Origin: Natrialba asiatica DSM 12278
Lineage (GTDB): Archaea; Halobacteriota; Halobacteria; Halobacteriales; Natrialbaceae
Direction: 5' to 3'
NCBI RefSeq assembly: GCF_000337555.1
Contig: NZ_AOIO01000022.1
Span: forward strand, 1 to 64,000
DNA: 64,000 bases
Shown: positions 8,564 through 17,057 of the stretch, piece after piece
Layout of the letters: each line of letters begins with the position of its first letter
Position numbering within the stretch: position 1 is the first letter of the stretch
Position numbers and translations under genes: made by a program
The notes under the pieces: generated by a model
The model's database searches: none
Seen by the model: the letters and a program-made list of their open reading frames with translations, nothing else
What the model was told of the DNA's origin: nothing

Positions 8564-8791
8564 ATGACATCGCTTTCAGCCCAGGAACGTTCGATTCTCG
8601 CCGTTCTCGAGACGACGCAAGCGATAACCGTCGCGGAGATCGCGACTGCACTCGAGATAACGATCCACCCGATGACGGTCGACCGACACTGTCGAGCGCT
8701 GCAGCGGGCGGGCTACGTGAATAGACGACCGGGTGGCGCGTACACGTTGACCTGTTCTGGAGCGTCAGTACGGCAGGCGGCTGCAGATTGA
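8564..8791 (+). CDS. Small winged-helix (wHTH) DNA-binding protein
   Basis: This 75-residue protein is essentially one winged helix-turn-helix. The helices are LSAQERSILAVLETTQAITVAEIATAL and PMTVDRHCRALQRAGYVNRR, the second being the recognition helix, and the wing is formed by PGGAYTLT. It lacks any ligand-binding domain, so it may act as a dimeric stand-alone repressor or with a partner. Its 3' end overlaps by 27 bases the annotated end of the convergent membrane gene; that overlap disappears if the neighbour's frame is corrected (see that entry). No target can be inferred. Confidence 0.75.
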   Translation: MTSLSAQERSILAVLETTQAITVAEIATALEITIHPMTVDRHCRALQRAGYVNRRPGGAYTLTCSGASVRQAAAD

Positions 8792-9415
8792 CCTGTCGCC
8801 GATCACGGCGCGACTAGTCGCGCGTGGTGAATGCAGCGGGGTTGGTCGTGTCCCTGTCGGTGTCCTTGCCGGCCTTGCCGTCGAGTTCCGTACGTCTCTG
8901 TCGTCGAAACCCGCTCCCTCCGGAGCCGAACGCCCGCTCCCTGCTGGAAACACTTCGTCGAGTGCACACTCGAAGCAGTAGTGGTTGCGTCCCTCGGAAC
9001 CGGTGTAGACGGGAATACCGGCGACTGTGAACTCGGCTCGATACCGTCGCACCAGGCCCTTCTCAATCCGGGAGCGACAGCTCGCACAGCGTTCGGCACA
9101 CTCCGCTTCCGGGCGGATGACACGACTGTCGACGGAGTGGGCGTATCCGAACTGCGACAATGCGCCTCGTCGATTCAGTCGGCGTCGGAACCCGGGCGTC
9201 ACGAAGATACCGAGAGCGACGAGGCCGAGCATGACGGCAAGGACAATCGCCGGCGGCAGTAGCTCACCATCTGTGAGTCCTTCGTTCGCGAACTTTAGAG
9301 CGACTGTGAGCGTCCCGAGAAGTCCAACGGCGATCGAGAGCCAACCGGCGATACTGTAGAGGACGTTCGAAACCGCGTCCGCGAGTTCAACGGTATCGAG
9401 TTCCGAGTTCGACAT
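8765..9415 (-). CDS. Two-helix membrane protein with cysteine cluster (DUF8108-like), probable 3' frameshift
   Basis: As read, 216 residues. Two membrane helices (GWLSIAVGLLGTLTVALKF and LPPAIVLAVMLGLVALGIFV) precede a cytosolic part with CAERCASCRSRIEKG and HYCFEC, a likely zinc-binding cluster. After about residue 165 the sequence turns Arg/Thr/Pro-rich with poor codon third positions. In the next frame the same DNA reads ELDGKAGKDTDRDTTNPAAF and then TTRD followed by TAG at 8814-8816. That tail is acidic, haloarchaeal in style and uses G/C third positions almost throughout. The true gene probably spans 8814-9415 with a one-base indel between about 8890 and 8960, whether a sequencing error or a real mutation. 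I recall the family as DUF8108. Confidence 0.7.
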   Translation of the reverse strand: MSNSELDTVELADAVSNVLYSIAGWLSIAVGLLGTLTVALKFANEGLTDGELLPPAIVLAVMLGLVALGIFVTPGFRRRLNRRGALSQFGYAHSVDSRVIRPEAECAERCASCRSRIEKGLVRRYRAEFTVAGIPVYTGSEGRNHYCFECALDEVFPAGSGRSAPEGAGFDDRDVRNSTARPARTPTGTRPTPLHSPRATSRAVIGDRSICSRLPY

Positions 9416-9480
9416 GATCGGTAACCGTCGCTTTCTATTCGGGGAATCGTGAATAGAGTTGCTGTCGTGACACGACAGCG

Positions 9481-10503
9481 TCAGGCGAGTTTCCGAAGGA
9501 GTCCGTAGGCCGCATCCCGCAGCCGATCCGGCAGGAATCGGGCGTAGACGCCGTACTGGGCCAGCGGACCGACGGGATACCGCGCCGGCGGCTCCGGCGT
9601 CGAAGCCGCATCGAGAATCGCCGCCGCAACGTCGTCGGCTTCGGACGCGAAGGGGCCACCTGCCCCACCGCCGATCAACTGCGCCTCGTCGTAGAGTTCG
9701 TACAGCGACTCGTAGGCCGGGGTCCGCTCGTCGTCGGGCAGTTCCTCGTCGACGCGGTCCGTGAAGTTCGTCTCGACCGGGCCGGGTTCGATCAGGGTTA
9801 CGTCGATACCGAACTCGTCGACTTCGGCGCGCAGCGAGTCGGTCATCGCCTCGAGTGCGTGTTTCGATCCGGCGTAGGTGCCGGAGCCGGGAATCGAGAT
9901 GCGACCGACCACGCTCGAGACGTTGATGATTCGCCCCTCACCCTGGGCGCGCATGTGCGGCAGTGCGGCGCGGATGAGTCGGTGGGGGCCGTAGACGTTG
10001 ACATCGAACTGGCGGTGGAGATCTGCCGTCGAGATGTCTTCGAGCGGACCCATCTGGGCGTAGCCGGCGTTATTGACGAGACAGTCGATCGCGCCGGTGA
10101 GATCGACGGTTCGTTCGACGACGGACGCGATCTGGTCGGGATCGGTCACGTCGAGTTCAAGTGTTGTACAGCCGGCTTCCTCGAGATCGGTGATGTCGTC
10201 CGCGTTGCGGGCCGTTGCGATGACTTGCCAGTCTCGCCGGAGAAATGCCTCGGCAGTGGCGCGCCCGATACCGGACGAACAGCCGGTGATCAGGACGGAT
10301 TGTTTTCGGGTGTACCGGTCGTCGCCGTCGTCCGTGTTCGACGACGTGCGGTCGTCACGGTCGGACTGGGATGGTGTCGTTCCGGTTCCGGTTGCGGTCG
10401 CGGTCTCGGGATCGGTCGATTCCCGGGATCGGTCAGTGTCGGTGCCGTCGGCCCCGACCTCGTCGGATTCCGCGGGACTCTCGGCTTCCTCAGCGGTGGC
10501 CAT
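9481..10503 (-). CDS. Short-chain dehydrogenase/reductase with acidic N-terminal extension
   Basis: This 340-residue classical SDR oxidoreductase carries the NAD(P)-binding TGCSSGIGRAT (about residues 73-83), the VNNAGYAQMG motif, the catalytic Ser in NVSSVVG and the YAGSK active-site Tyr/Lys pair. The end of strand 2 (TARNADD) has Arg, which favours NADP. Residues 1-65 are a disordered, Asp/Ser/Thr-rich extension unusual for the family; the domain itself starts at QSVLITGC. Substrate is unknown; members with this C-terminal half are often annotated as retinol/sterol-type or fatty-acyl reductases. The ATG at 10503 is followed by continuous acidic coding sequence, but a later start cannot be excluded. 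Confidence 0.88.
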   Translation of the reverse strand: MATAEEAESPAESDEVGADGTDTDRSRESTDPETATATGTGTTPSQSDRDDRTSSNTDDGDDRYTRKQSVLITGCSSGIGRATAEAFLRRDWQVIATARNADDITDLEEAGCTTLELDVTDPDQIASVVERTVDLTGAIDCLVNNAGYAQMGPLEDISTADLHRQFDVNVYGPHRLIRAALPHMRAQGEGRIINVSSVVGRISIPGSGTYAGSKHALEAMTDSLRAEVDEFGIDVTLIEPGPVETNFTDRVDEELPDDERTPAYESLYELYDEAQLIGGGAGGPFASEADDVAAAILDAASTPEPPARYPVGPLAQYGVYARFLPDRLRDAAYGLLRKLA

Positions 10504-10620
10504 GTGTGACCCGTTCGTGAGACGATACCTAAGTATCGACGGTTTGTCGCGCTCGGTGGAAGTTCTATCAGCGACGACGGTCAGTCGTGCGATCGGGACT
10601 GGGATCGGTGCAGCGACATC

Positions 10621-11991
10621 TCACTCCGAGAGGTTTCGCCGTTCGTCCATGAGTGCTGCTGCCGTGTCGGCCCAGTCGCTCCAGAGGAAGCCCGCCGTGA
10701 CGACGACCGTCCACCAGGCGTAGCTGAGGACGAGACCGGCGTACACGCCGGGAAGGCCGTAGTCGAGCGTGATCCCCGCGAGGTAAGACACGCCGAGCAT
10801 GAATCCGAACGTGCCGGTAAAGCGGGCGTAAAACGGCGTCCGCGTGTCACCTGCGCCCCGAAGGCTTCCGGAGATGGGAAAGAAGATGCCGAAGAACAGC
10901 ATCGAGACGCCGAAGACGCGGGTGAACGTGGCGGCGTGGGTGAGCGTCTCGGCGTCGTTCGTGAACACGCGGGCAATCGGCGTTGCACCGACGACCAGAA
11001 CGACACCGGCAATTCCGAGCGTCAGGACGCTGAGCGCGGTCATTGCGAGCCCCGAAAACCGTGCATCATCCGGTCTGCCGTCACCCAGGGTTTGCCCGAC
11101 GACGATGCTCGCGGCGACGTTGAACGATCGGTACAGCGGTCCGGCGAGTTGCTGGTAGATTCGGCGGCCGATGTGATAGGCGGCGTTTACCTCCGTACCG
11201 AACGTGAGCAACAGCGCATTGAACGGAAAGTTCGCGAGCGACGTGCTCATTCCCTCCGCGAAGTTCGGGAGGCTGACGGCGACCAACTGGCGCGTGATCG
11301 TCAGCGATTGCGGCCGGGCGAACGAGAGTTCAGTCCAGGCGCTCGCGATTGCGGCGGTTATCATGATGGCCTCGATCGTTCGACTGACCGCCGTCGCCAG
11401 CCCGACGCCGACGATGCCGAGTTCGGGAAAGACGCCGATCCCCAGACCGAGCCCGACCGTCACGACGATGTTGACCCCGTTCGCGACGACGTTGACGGCC
11501 ATCGGCGTCCGCGTGTCGCCGGTTCCCTGGAACGACCGCGCGCCGACGAGGCCGACGATGCGCATGGGCGCTGCGACGAAGACGAGCGCGAGGTACTGGC
11601 CGCCCATTCGGACGACCTCGGGTTCGGCGCCGAGGACGGCGATCAGGGAGTCCGAGATAGCGAGGCCGACGGCGATCATCGGGAGGCCGGCCAGGAGCCC
11701 GATGAGGATCGCCTGGGTGATCGCCCGGTCGCGCGTCGTCGTCGCCTCCCTGCCGGTATCCTGACTGGAAAGCGTGATTGCGCCGGTCCCGAGTCCGAGT
11801 CCGATTCGAAGCGGAATCTGCGCGTAGAGGTCCGCGAGCCCGATTGCGGCGACAGCGGCCGGCGAGAAGAGTCCGGTGACGACGATGTCGACCGTCCGCA
11901 TCAGCGTGTTGAACGTCTGCTGGAGCGCGATCGGCCAGGACAGTGAAATCGTCCGTCGCCAGACTGAGAGCACGCGCGATCGGTCGACCAT
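10621..11991 (-). CDS. MATE family efflux transporter
   Basis: This 456-residue polytopic membrane protein has about 12 helices in two six-helix repeats, the MATE layout. Each half begins with similar segments: SWPIALQQTFNTLMRTVDIVVTG in the first, SLPNFAEGMSTSLANFPFNALLL in the second. Conserved RSFQGTGDTRTP and SLRGAGDTRTP loops occur at equivalent places in both halves, which is strong internal evidence for the family. MATE proteins export organic cations or drugs in exchange for Na+ or H+; Na+ coupling would fit a haloarchaeon but is not shown by the sequence. The gene stands alone on the minus strand. Confidence 0.93.
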   Translation of the reverse strand: MVDRSRVLSVWRRTISLSWPIALQQTFNTLMRTVDIVVTGLFSPAAVAAIGLADLYAQIPLRIGLGLGTGAITLSSQDTGREATTTRDRAITQAILIGLLAGLPMIAVGLAISDSLIAVLGAEPEVVRMGGQYLALVFVAAPMRIVGLVGARSFQGTGDTRTPMAVNVVANGVNIVVTVGLGLGIGVFPELGIVGVGLATAVSRTIEAIMITAAIASAWTELSFARPQSLTITRQLVAVSLPNFAEGMSTSLANFPFNALLLTFGTEVNAAYHIGRRIYQQLAGPLYRSFNVAASIVVGQTLGDGRPDDARFSGLAMTALSVLTLGIAGVVLVVGATPIARVFTNDAETLTHAATFTRVFGVSMLFFGIFFPISGSLRGAGDTRTPFYARFTGTFGFMLGVSYLAGITLDYGLPGVYAGLVLSYAWWTVVVTAGFLWSDWADTAAALMDERRNLSE

Positions 11992-12107
11992 CTGTCTCTA
12001 CGTTGGCAAGAGGTGGATCCGTCATATCAGGCTGCCGATAGCGGAATCCCGGTGCCGTCTGCGTATCGAACACCGCGTTCGGCGGGACACGAATGCGGAT
12101 TCAAAAT

Positions 12108-12911
12108 TCAGGAGTCCACGTAGTCGCGCTTGGCCTCGGTGGCGTAGCTATCGGCGAGGCGGACCGGCTCCGGCAGCTTGTAGGAAGACGCGAGCGCGAG
12201 CGCGATATCGGCGGCCGTCTCGGGACCGACGCGGTGACCGGGGCTGACGTACAGCGGGTTGATGTACCGGTTCGGCGAGTCGTACTGGCGCGTCTGGACG
12301 GCGTAGCCGAGCAGCGTCCCCTCCGGTGCGTCGACCTTCGCGTTCGCCTCGATGCCGACGCGCGTTCCGGTCGACAGGTTCGCCGTCTCCTCGCGAGGCG
12401 TGCCGCAGAGGAGACTCTTCGCGACGCCGATGCTCGGCACGTCGCGAACGACGCCGATGTGGGTCGCGATGCCCGCCTGGCGGAAGTGAATGCGGCCGCT
12501 TCCATCGAACAAAAAGAGGTCGGGCTCGACCGAGAGTTCGGCGAGCGCCGCGAGGATGGCACCGCCCTCGCGGAAGGACAGCAACCCCGGGATGTAGGGC
12601 GTTTCGAGGTCGGTAACGGCGGCGACGCGCTCGATTACTTCGCCGCCGCGCACGGCGACGACGGCGCTCAGTGCTCGGTCCTGGTCGCCCGCCTCGTTCG
12701 TGAGGAACGATTGGTCGATGCCGACGACGGTCGGCGGATCGCCATCGGCCGTGGCACTCGCGGCCAGCGGGTTCGTCAGCGGCTCGCGGTCGAACGTGAA
12801 CTCGTCGACGAAGACGGCGGCGGCGGCGATTTCGCGCTGGAGGGCTTCCATTGCCGCGCGATCGAGTTCGGGATCGGGTGCGAGGTCGGGGCGGGGCGGA
12901 GGTGCACACAT
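12108..12911 (-). CDS. nfi: Endonuclease V (deoxyinosine 3'-endonuclease)
   Basis: This 267-residue repair nuclease cuts the second phosphodiester 3' of deoxyinosine, so it acts on deaminated adenine in DNA (and inosine in RNA in some lineages). Family motifs visible are VVGIDQSF with the first catalytic Asp, PYIPGLLSFREGGAIL (substrate wedge PYxP plus the catalytic Glu), DGSGRIHFRQAGIATHIGV with the second Asp and the His, and IGVAKSLLCG with the conserved Lys. Length is near that of bacterial Nfi plus an N-terminal extension. It sits in a region also holding PolX (14659) and, further on, a MutS-like ATPase, but it is not in an operon with them. Confidence 0.93.
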   Translation of the reverse strand: MCAPPPRPDLAPDPELDRAAMEALQREIAAAAVFVDEFTFDREPLTNPLAASATADGDPPTVVGIDQSFLTNEAGDQDRALSAVVAVRGGEVIERVAAVTDLETPYIPGLLSFREGGAILAALAELSVEPDLFLFDGSGRIHFRQAGIATHIGVVRDVPSIGVAKSLLCGTPREETANLSTGTRVGIEANAKVDAPEGTLLGYAVQTRQYDSPNRYINPLYVSPGHRVGPETAADIALALASSYKLPEPVRLADSYATEAKRDYVDS

Positions 12912-13148
12912 TGGTCGTGGTAGTGGGTGTTGTGACCGGGAGAAAATAGGCGTTGAGGATGATGGAGCGCGGTGGCGGTTAGCGGTTGGGATGTGGGAAA
13001 AACGGATGGCGGTGTGTAGGGGATGATTCTGCGAAGACGTGCCGAAGCGCTGCGTAGCCGATGATACGGTGTGGAAAACTGCGGACGTGAGAAGGACCGT
13101 GTGACAAACTCCCCGGGTGCGGGCGTGGAAAGAAGACGGAGAGATCCG
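12912..13148. other. Intergenic, nothing recognised
   Basis: The gap lies between the start of nfi and the end of the rhomboid gene, both on the minus strand. It must hold the nfi promoter, but I see no clear TATA box, repeat or small gene. Confidence 0.4.
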
Positions 13149-14096
13149 TTAGAAGCGCCGACGGCCGCCGGGTCCGCCCGGACCGCCCGGGCCACCCGGT
13201 CCGCCGCCGCCGAGTCTGAACTGCCCCGACGTGCGGACGGTTTTGGTCCGTTTGACGTACTCGCCGTAGGCGAGGCCGACGAGGAGACCGACGAGGTGGG
13301 CGGCATGGGCGACGTTTCCGCCGCCACCGGTGCCGATGAGGACGACGCTAATGACCGCGGTCCCGGCCGTGAGGAGCCAGATAGGGACCGGGACGAGCCC
13401 GTAGAGGTAGACGGTGAGTTTCGGGTTCAGGACGGTGAGCACGCCCATGATCGCGAGGGCTGCGCCGCTGGCACCGAGGACGCCGCCAACGCCCGGGATG
13501 ACCGGCCCCTGATAGATTTGGATGGCAACCTGGCTGAGTCCGGCCAGGGCACCGCTGACGATGAACAGCGCCGCGAACTTCCGCGACCCGACGTAGCGCT
13601 CGACGAGCGGGCCGAAGAAGAATATCACGATGCTGTTGAACACGATGTGTAATATATCACCTGGATTGTGTGAGAATACCGAGGTTACCCAGGTCCAGAC
13701 GTATTCAGGATGTTGGGGAGTCAGAATGAATAGCGTTCGGTGGAGGGCCCCACCCCCGATAAGAAGCGTGAGCCACTGCGCGAGGAACGTGAGCCATATC
13801 AACGCGAGGAACGTATACGTCATGTTCCCGCGGAAGTAGGCAAGCGGCCCGCCCGGTCCGGTATCGATCGGGAGGGCGTCGAGAACGCGCGAACTCGCGC
13901 TCTTTGACGTGTTTGTCCCGCCGTTAACGCTCTCGTCGAAGCCGCTGTCGAAGACGCTGTTCGGATCGTTCCAGTTTTGCAGGCCGGAACAATTGTGGTT
14001 CTCTGGCAGCCGGTGGTCGGCACAGTAGGTGCCGCCACAGTGCCGACAGTTGTACGGCATGTTTTCGTCTTTCCCACACACGTCGCACGTAGCCAT
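13149..14096 (-). CDS. Rhomboid intramembrane serine protease with N-terminal AN1-type zinc finger
   Basis: This 315-residue protein starts at ATG 14096 with a compact Cys/His finger (CDVCGKDENMPYNCRHCGG, then YCADHRLPENHNC), an AN1-like zinc fold facing the cytosol. After a linker come six or seven membrane helices. The rhomboid catalytic Ser is in LGASGAALAIMG (GxSG) and the catalytic His in HAAHLVGLLVGLAYG; HIVFNSIVIFFFG supplies the helix-2 His/Asn region. Rhomboids cleave transmembrane substrates within the bilayer. The C-terminus is a GGPGGPGGPGG repeat ending RRRF. The AN1-rhomboid fusion is common in haloarchaea, so it is not novel, but its substrates are unknown. Confidence 0.92.
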   Translation of the reverse strand: MATCDVCGKDENMPYNCRHCGGTYCADHRLPENHNCSGLQNWNDPNSVFDSGFDESVNGGTNTSKSASSRVLDALPIDTGPGGPLAYFRGNMTYTFLALIWLTFLAQWLTLLIGGGALHRTLFILTPQHPEYVWTWVTSVFSHNPGDILHIVFNSIVIFFFGPLVERYVGSRKFAALFIVSGALAGLSQVAIQIYQGPVIPGVGGVLGASGAALAIMGVLTVLNPKLTVYLYGLVPVPIWLLTAGTAVISVVLIGTGGGGNVAHAAHLVGLLVGLAYGEYVKRTKTVRTSGQFRLGGGGPGGPGGPGGPGGRRRF

Positions 14097-14212
14097 TGGT
14101 GGGGGTATGCACGGCGTCGCTAAGGGGTTTGGGGTTCGTGTGACTGACGAAAGCAGTGTTCGAGTTCTGGCCGGACTGTACATTTTTAGCGACGCGAGCC
14201 CCATACTGAGAC

Positions 14213-14653
14213 GTGCAAGAGTTCGAGCGCAAGCAACTGCTCGAGCGCGTCGAGCGCGAGGGCGCGACCGTCGGCGCGGACATTCCGGAGACGATCACGG
14301 TCCAGGGCGAGGAGATCGACCTCCGAACGTTCGTCTTCGAGATCAAACGCCGCGAGACCGTGCCAGCCGGCGAGCGCGACCGCGTCGAGCAGGCGAAACG
14401 CAACCTCCGACGGGAACGCGTCGAGCGCATCGAGGCGATCGAGGAGGGCGACATCACCCGCGAGGAGGGCGAGGAACTGGCACAGAGCATCATCGGTATC
14501 GACCGGGGTCTGAACGCCCTCGAGAACCTCGGCCCGACGGATCTCGAGCGCGAGCAGCAAGCCAAGCAGGCCGCCGACACGAAACGCTGGATGTCGTTCC
14601 TGAAACAGGCGCTCGGCCGCGAGGACGACGCGAGTTCACGGAGGGGGCGCTGA
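14213..14653 (+). CDS. DUF5788 family protein
   Basis: This 146-residue, highly charged, helical cytosolic protein starts with GTG at 14213 (MQEFERKQLLERVEREGATVG). It contains the conserved IPETITVQGEEIDLRTFVFEIKRRETVP segment that I associate with DUF5788, followed by a long helix with Glu/Arg heptads that may form a coiled coil. The gene is five bases before polX and on the same strand, so the two are very likely co-transcribed. This pairing suggests, but does not prove, a link to DNA repair. No catalytic motif is visible. Confidence 0.85.
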   Translation: MQEFERKQLLERVEREGATVGADIPETITVQGEEIDLRTFVFEIKRRETVPAGERDRVEQAKRNLRRERVERIEAIEEGDITREEGEELAQSIIGIDRGLNALENLGPTDLEREQQAKQAADTKRWMSFLKQALGREDDASSRRGR

Positions 14654-14658
14654 TCGCG

Positions 14659-16443
14659 ATGGCGACCAACGCCGAAATCGCCGGCCGCTTCGAGGAGTTC
14701 GCCGACCTGCTCGAGGCCGACGACGTGGAGTACAAACCGCGCGCGTACCGCCGCGCGGCTGAAAACGTCCGTGCGCACCCGTCACCGATCGCCGACTACG
14801 TCGAGGCGGGCGACCGCGACGCCATCGAAGACATCGACGGCGTCGGCGATGCGATCGCCACCAAAATCGTCGAGTACGTCGAAACGGGTTCGATCGATGA
14901 ACTCGAGGAACTGCAGACTGAACTCCCGATCGACATCGCCGACATCACCCGGATCGAGGGCGTCGGCCCGAAGACGGCCGGGAAGCTGTACCACGAGTTG
15001 GGTATCGAAACCCTGGACGATCTCGAGGCGGCCGCCGAAGCGAACGAGATACAGGCGGTCTCGGGTTTCGGCCCGAAAACCGAGCAGAACATCCGCGACA
15101 ACATCGAGTTCGCCCGCGAGGTCGGGACGCGCCAGTTGCTCGGCGAGGCGCGCCCGCTCGCCGACGACGTGCTCGCGTTTCTCGAGGGGATCGAGGAAGT
15201 CGAACGCTGCGAGGTCGCCGGCTCGATCCGGCGGTGGCGCGAGACGATCGGCGACGTCGACGTCCTCGTCGGAACGAACGACAACGAGGCCGTCATCGAG
15301 CAGTTCGTCGAGTGGGGGTCCGTCGACAGCGAGATCGAGTCGGGGCCGGCGAAGGCGAGCGTCCGCGTCGGCGAGATTCGCGTGGATCTTCGCGTCGTCG
15401 TCCCCGACGAGTTCGGCGCGGCGCTGCAGTACTTTACGGGGAACAAGGACCACAACGTCAGCCTGCGAAATTACGCGATCGATCGAGGGCTGAAGGTAAA
15501 CGAGTACGGCGTGTTCGACGTTAGCGAAGTCGACGCCGGCCCTGACGGTAGCGCGGAGTCGGGCTCGGCGACGGGCGGCAGTCAACGCATCGGCGATCGA
15601 CTCGCGGGCGAGACGGAGGAGGGAATGTACGAGGCGCTCGGGTTGTCCTGGATGCCGCCCGAGTTGCGGACGGATCGGGGCGAGATCGCGGCGGCCGAAT
15701 CCGGAACGCTCCCTGACCTGCTTACCCGCGAGGACATCCGCGGCGACTTCCACAGCCACACGGAGTGGTCGGACGGCAACAACACCATCGAGGAGATGGT
15801 CGGGGCCGCCGACGGGCGCGGTTACGATTACTTCGGACTCGCCGACCACGCCGAGGGACCGGGTATCGTCGGCGGAATGGGACTGTCGGACACCGAAATC
15901 CTAGAGCAGGTCGAGCAGATTCGCGAAGTCGACGCCGCGAGCGATATCGACGTCTTCGCCGGCATCGAGGCGAACGTCGACGCCGACGGCGAGATCGGCC
16001 TCTCCGAGGCGGCCATCGACGCCCTCGACGTGATCGTCGCTTCGACGCACAGCGCCCTCGACCAGGACACCGAGCGGGCGACGAACCGGCTCGTTCGCGC
16101 GGTCGAAAACCCCGCGGTCGACGTACTGGGCCATCCGAGCGGCCGACTGCTGAACGAACGCTCCGGACTCGACTTCGACGCGACCGCCCTCGCCGAGGCG
16201 GCCGCCGCACACGACACCGCACTCGAGGTAAACAGCAACCCGCGACGCCTGGACCTGTGGGGTAGCACCGTCCAGGCCGCCATCGACGCGGGCGCGAAGA
16301 TCGCCATCAACACGGACGCCCACCAGCCGTCGACGCTCGAGTTCATGCGCTGGGGCGTTCACACGGCCCGCCGCGGGTGGGCCGAGCCGGGAGACGTGAT
16401 CAACACCTGGGAACCCGAGGAGGTACGCGAGTTCTTACACTGA
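14659..16443 (+). CDS. polX: DNA polymerase X with C-terminal PHP domain
   Basis: This 594-residue family X polymerase is for short-gap base-excision synthesis. Order of domains: an N-terminal 8-kDa-like region with two helix-hairpin-helix motifs (EDIDGVGDAIATKI, RIEGVGPKTAGKL, and a third GxG at SGFGPKTEQNI); a palm with GSIRRWRETIGDVDVLV (the Gly-Ser motif and the DxD metal pair) and EIRVDLRVV (third Asp); then a PHP phosphoesterase domain with DFHSHTEWSDG, ADHAEG, GIEANVD, STHSALD, GHPSG and NTDAHQP. All expected PHP metal ligands are present, so 3'-5' exonuclease or AP endonuclease activity is likely. The start at 14659 follows DUF5788 by five bases. Confidence 0.95.
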   Translation: MATNAEIAGRFEEFADLLEADDVEYKPRAYRRAAENVRAHPSPIADYVEAGDRDAIEDIDGVGDAIATKIVEYVETGSIDELEELQTELPIDIADITRIEGVGPKTAGKLYHELGIETLDDLEAAAEANEIQAVSGFGPKTEQNIRDNIEFAREVGTRQLLGEARPLADDVLAFLEGIEEVERCEVAGSIRRWRETIGDVDVLVGTNDNEAVIEQFVEWGSVDSEIESGPAKASVRVGEIRVDLRVVVPDEFGAALQYFTGNKDHNVSLRNYAIDRGLKVNEYGVFDVSEVDAGPDGSAESGSATGGSQRIGDRLAGETEEGMYEALGLSWMPPELRTDRGEIAAAESGTLPDLLTREDIRGDFHSHTEWSDGNNTIEEMVGAADGRGYDYFGLADHAEGPGIVGGMGLSDTEILEQVEQIREVDAASDIDVFAGIEANVDADGEIGLSEAAIDALDVIVASTHSALDQDTERATNRLVRAVENPAVDVLGHPSGRLLNERSGLDFDATALAEAAAAHDTALEVNSNPRRLDLWGSTVQAAIDAGAKIAINTDAHQPSTLEFMRWGVHTARRGWAEPGDVINTWEPEEVREFLH

Positions 16444-16470
16444 TCGGCTGTGCCCGTTTTCGAACGGTCC

Positions 16471-16977
16471 ATGCAATTTCTCCTCGACACCATGTGCGGC
16501 GGCCTCGTCTCGTACCTCCGAATGTGCAACTACGACACCGTCTACGCCGGCGACCGGAATCTGGAGGCGGACGACGACGTGATCGCCGCCGCTCGCGCCG
16601 ACAACCGAACGATCGTGACGCGCGATAGTGAACTCGCGAACCGTGCCGCGGACGCGATTCTCCTGACGGCACACGAGGTCGACGAGCAACTCGCGCAACT
16701 GCACGAGGCCGGCGTTGAACTCGAACTCCCGCCGGAGCCGGCCGTTTGCGGGCGGTGTAACGGACGGCTCGAACGGGTCGATCCGTCAGAATCGACGCCG
16801 GGGTACGCGCCAGAACCCGGCGCGTTCGAGAGCGAAACGCCGGCCGCCGGTCGGGACGACGGATCGTCGCGGTCGTCGACGGGGCCCACCCCGGTCTGGC
16901 GCTGTCAGTCGTGCGGGCAGTACTTCTGGCGCGGCAGTCACTGGGACCAGGTTAGCGAGACGCTACCCGGTTGTTGA
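16471..16977 (+). CDS. Mut7-C RNase domain protein with zinc ribbon
   Basis: This 168-residue protein starts MQFLLDTMCGGLVSYLRMCNYDT, the signature opening of the Mut7-C domain (PIN-like fold). The acidic residues are in LLDTMCGGL, EADDDVIAAARADNRTIVTRDSEL and the TRD motif. The second half holds four Cys, CGRCNGRL and CQSCGQYFWRGSHWDQV, a zinc ribbon typical of the archaeal members. It is predicted to be an RNase, as inferred from the PIN relationship. I chose the ATG at 16471; a GTG lies seven codons upstream. It starts 27 bases after polX and may share its transcript. Confidence 0.9.
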   Translation: MQFLLDTMCGGLVSYLRMCNYDTVYAGDRNLEADDDVIAAARADNRTIVTRDSELANRAADAILLTAHEVDEQLAQLHEAGVELELPPEPAVCGRCNGRLERVDPSESTPGYAPEPGAFESETPAAGRDDGSSRSSTGPTPVWRCQSCGQYFWRGSHWDQVSETLPGC

Positions 16978-17057
16978 CCGATGCTTTGGATTACAGCGCA
17001 GGGGAGCAGAGGGAGCGGAGGGGACGATGCTATGACGCGATAAGAAACGATCTATCA

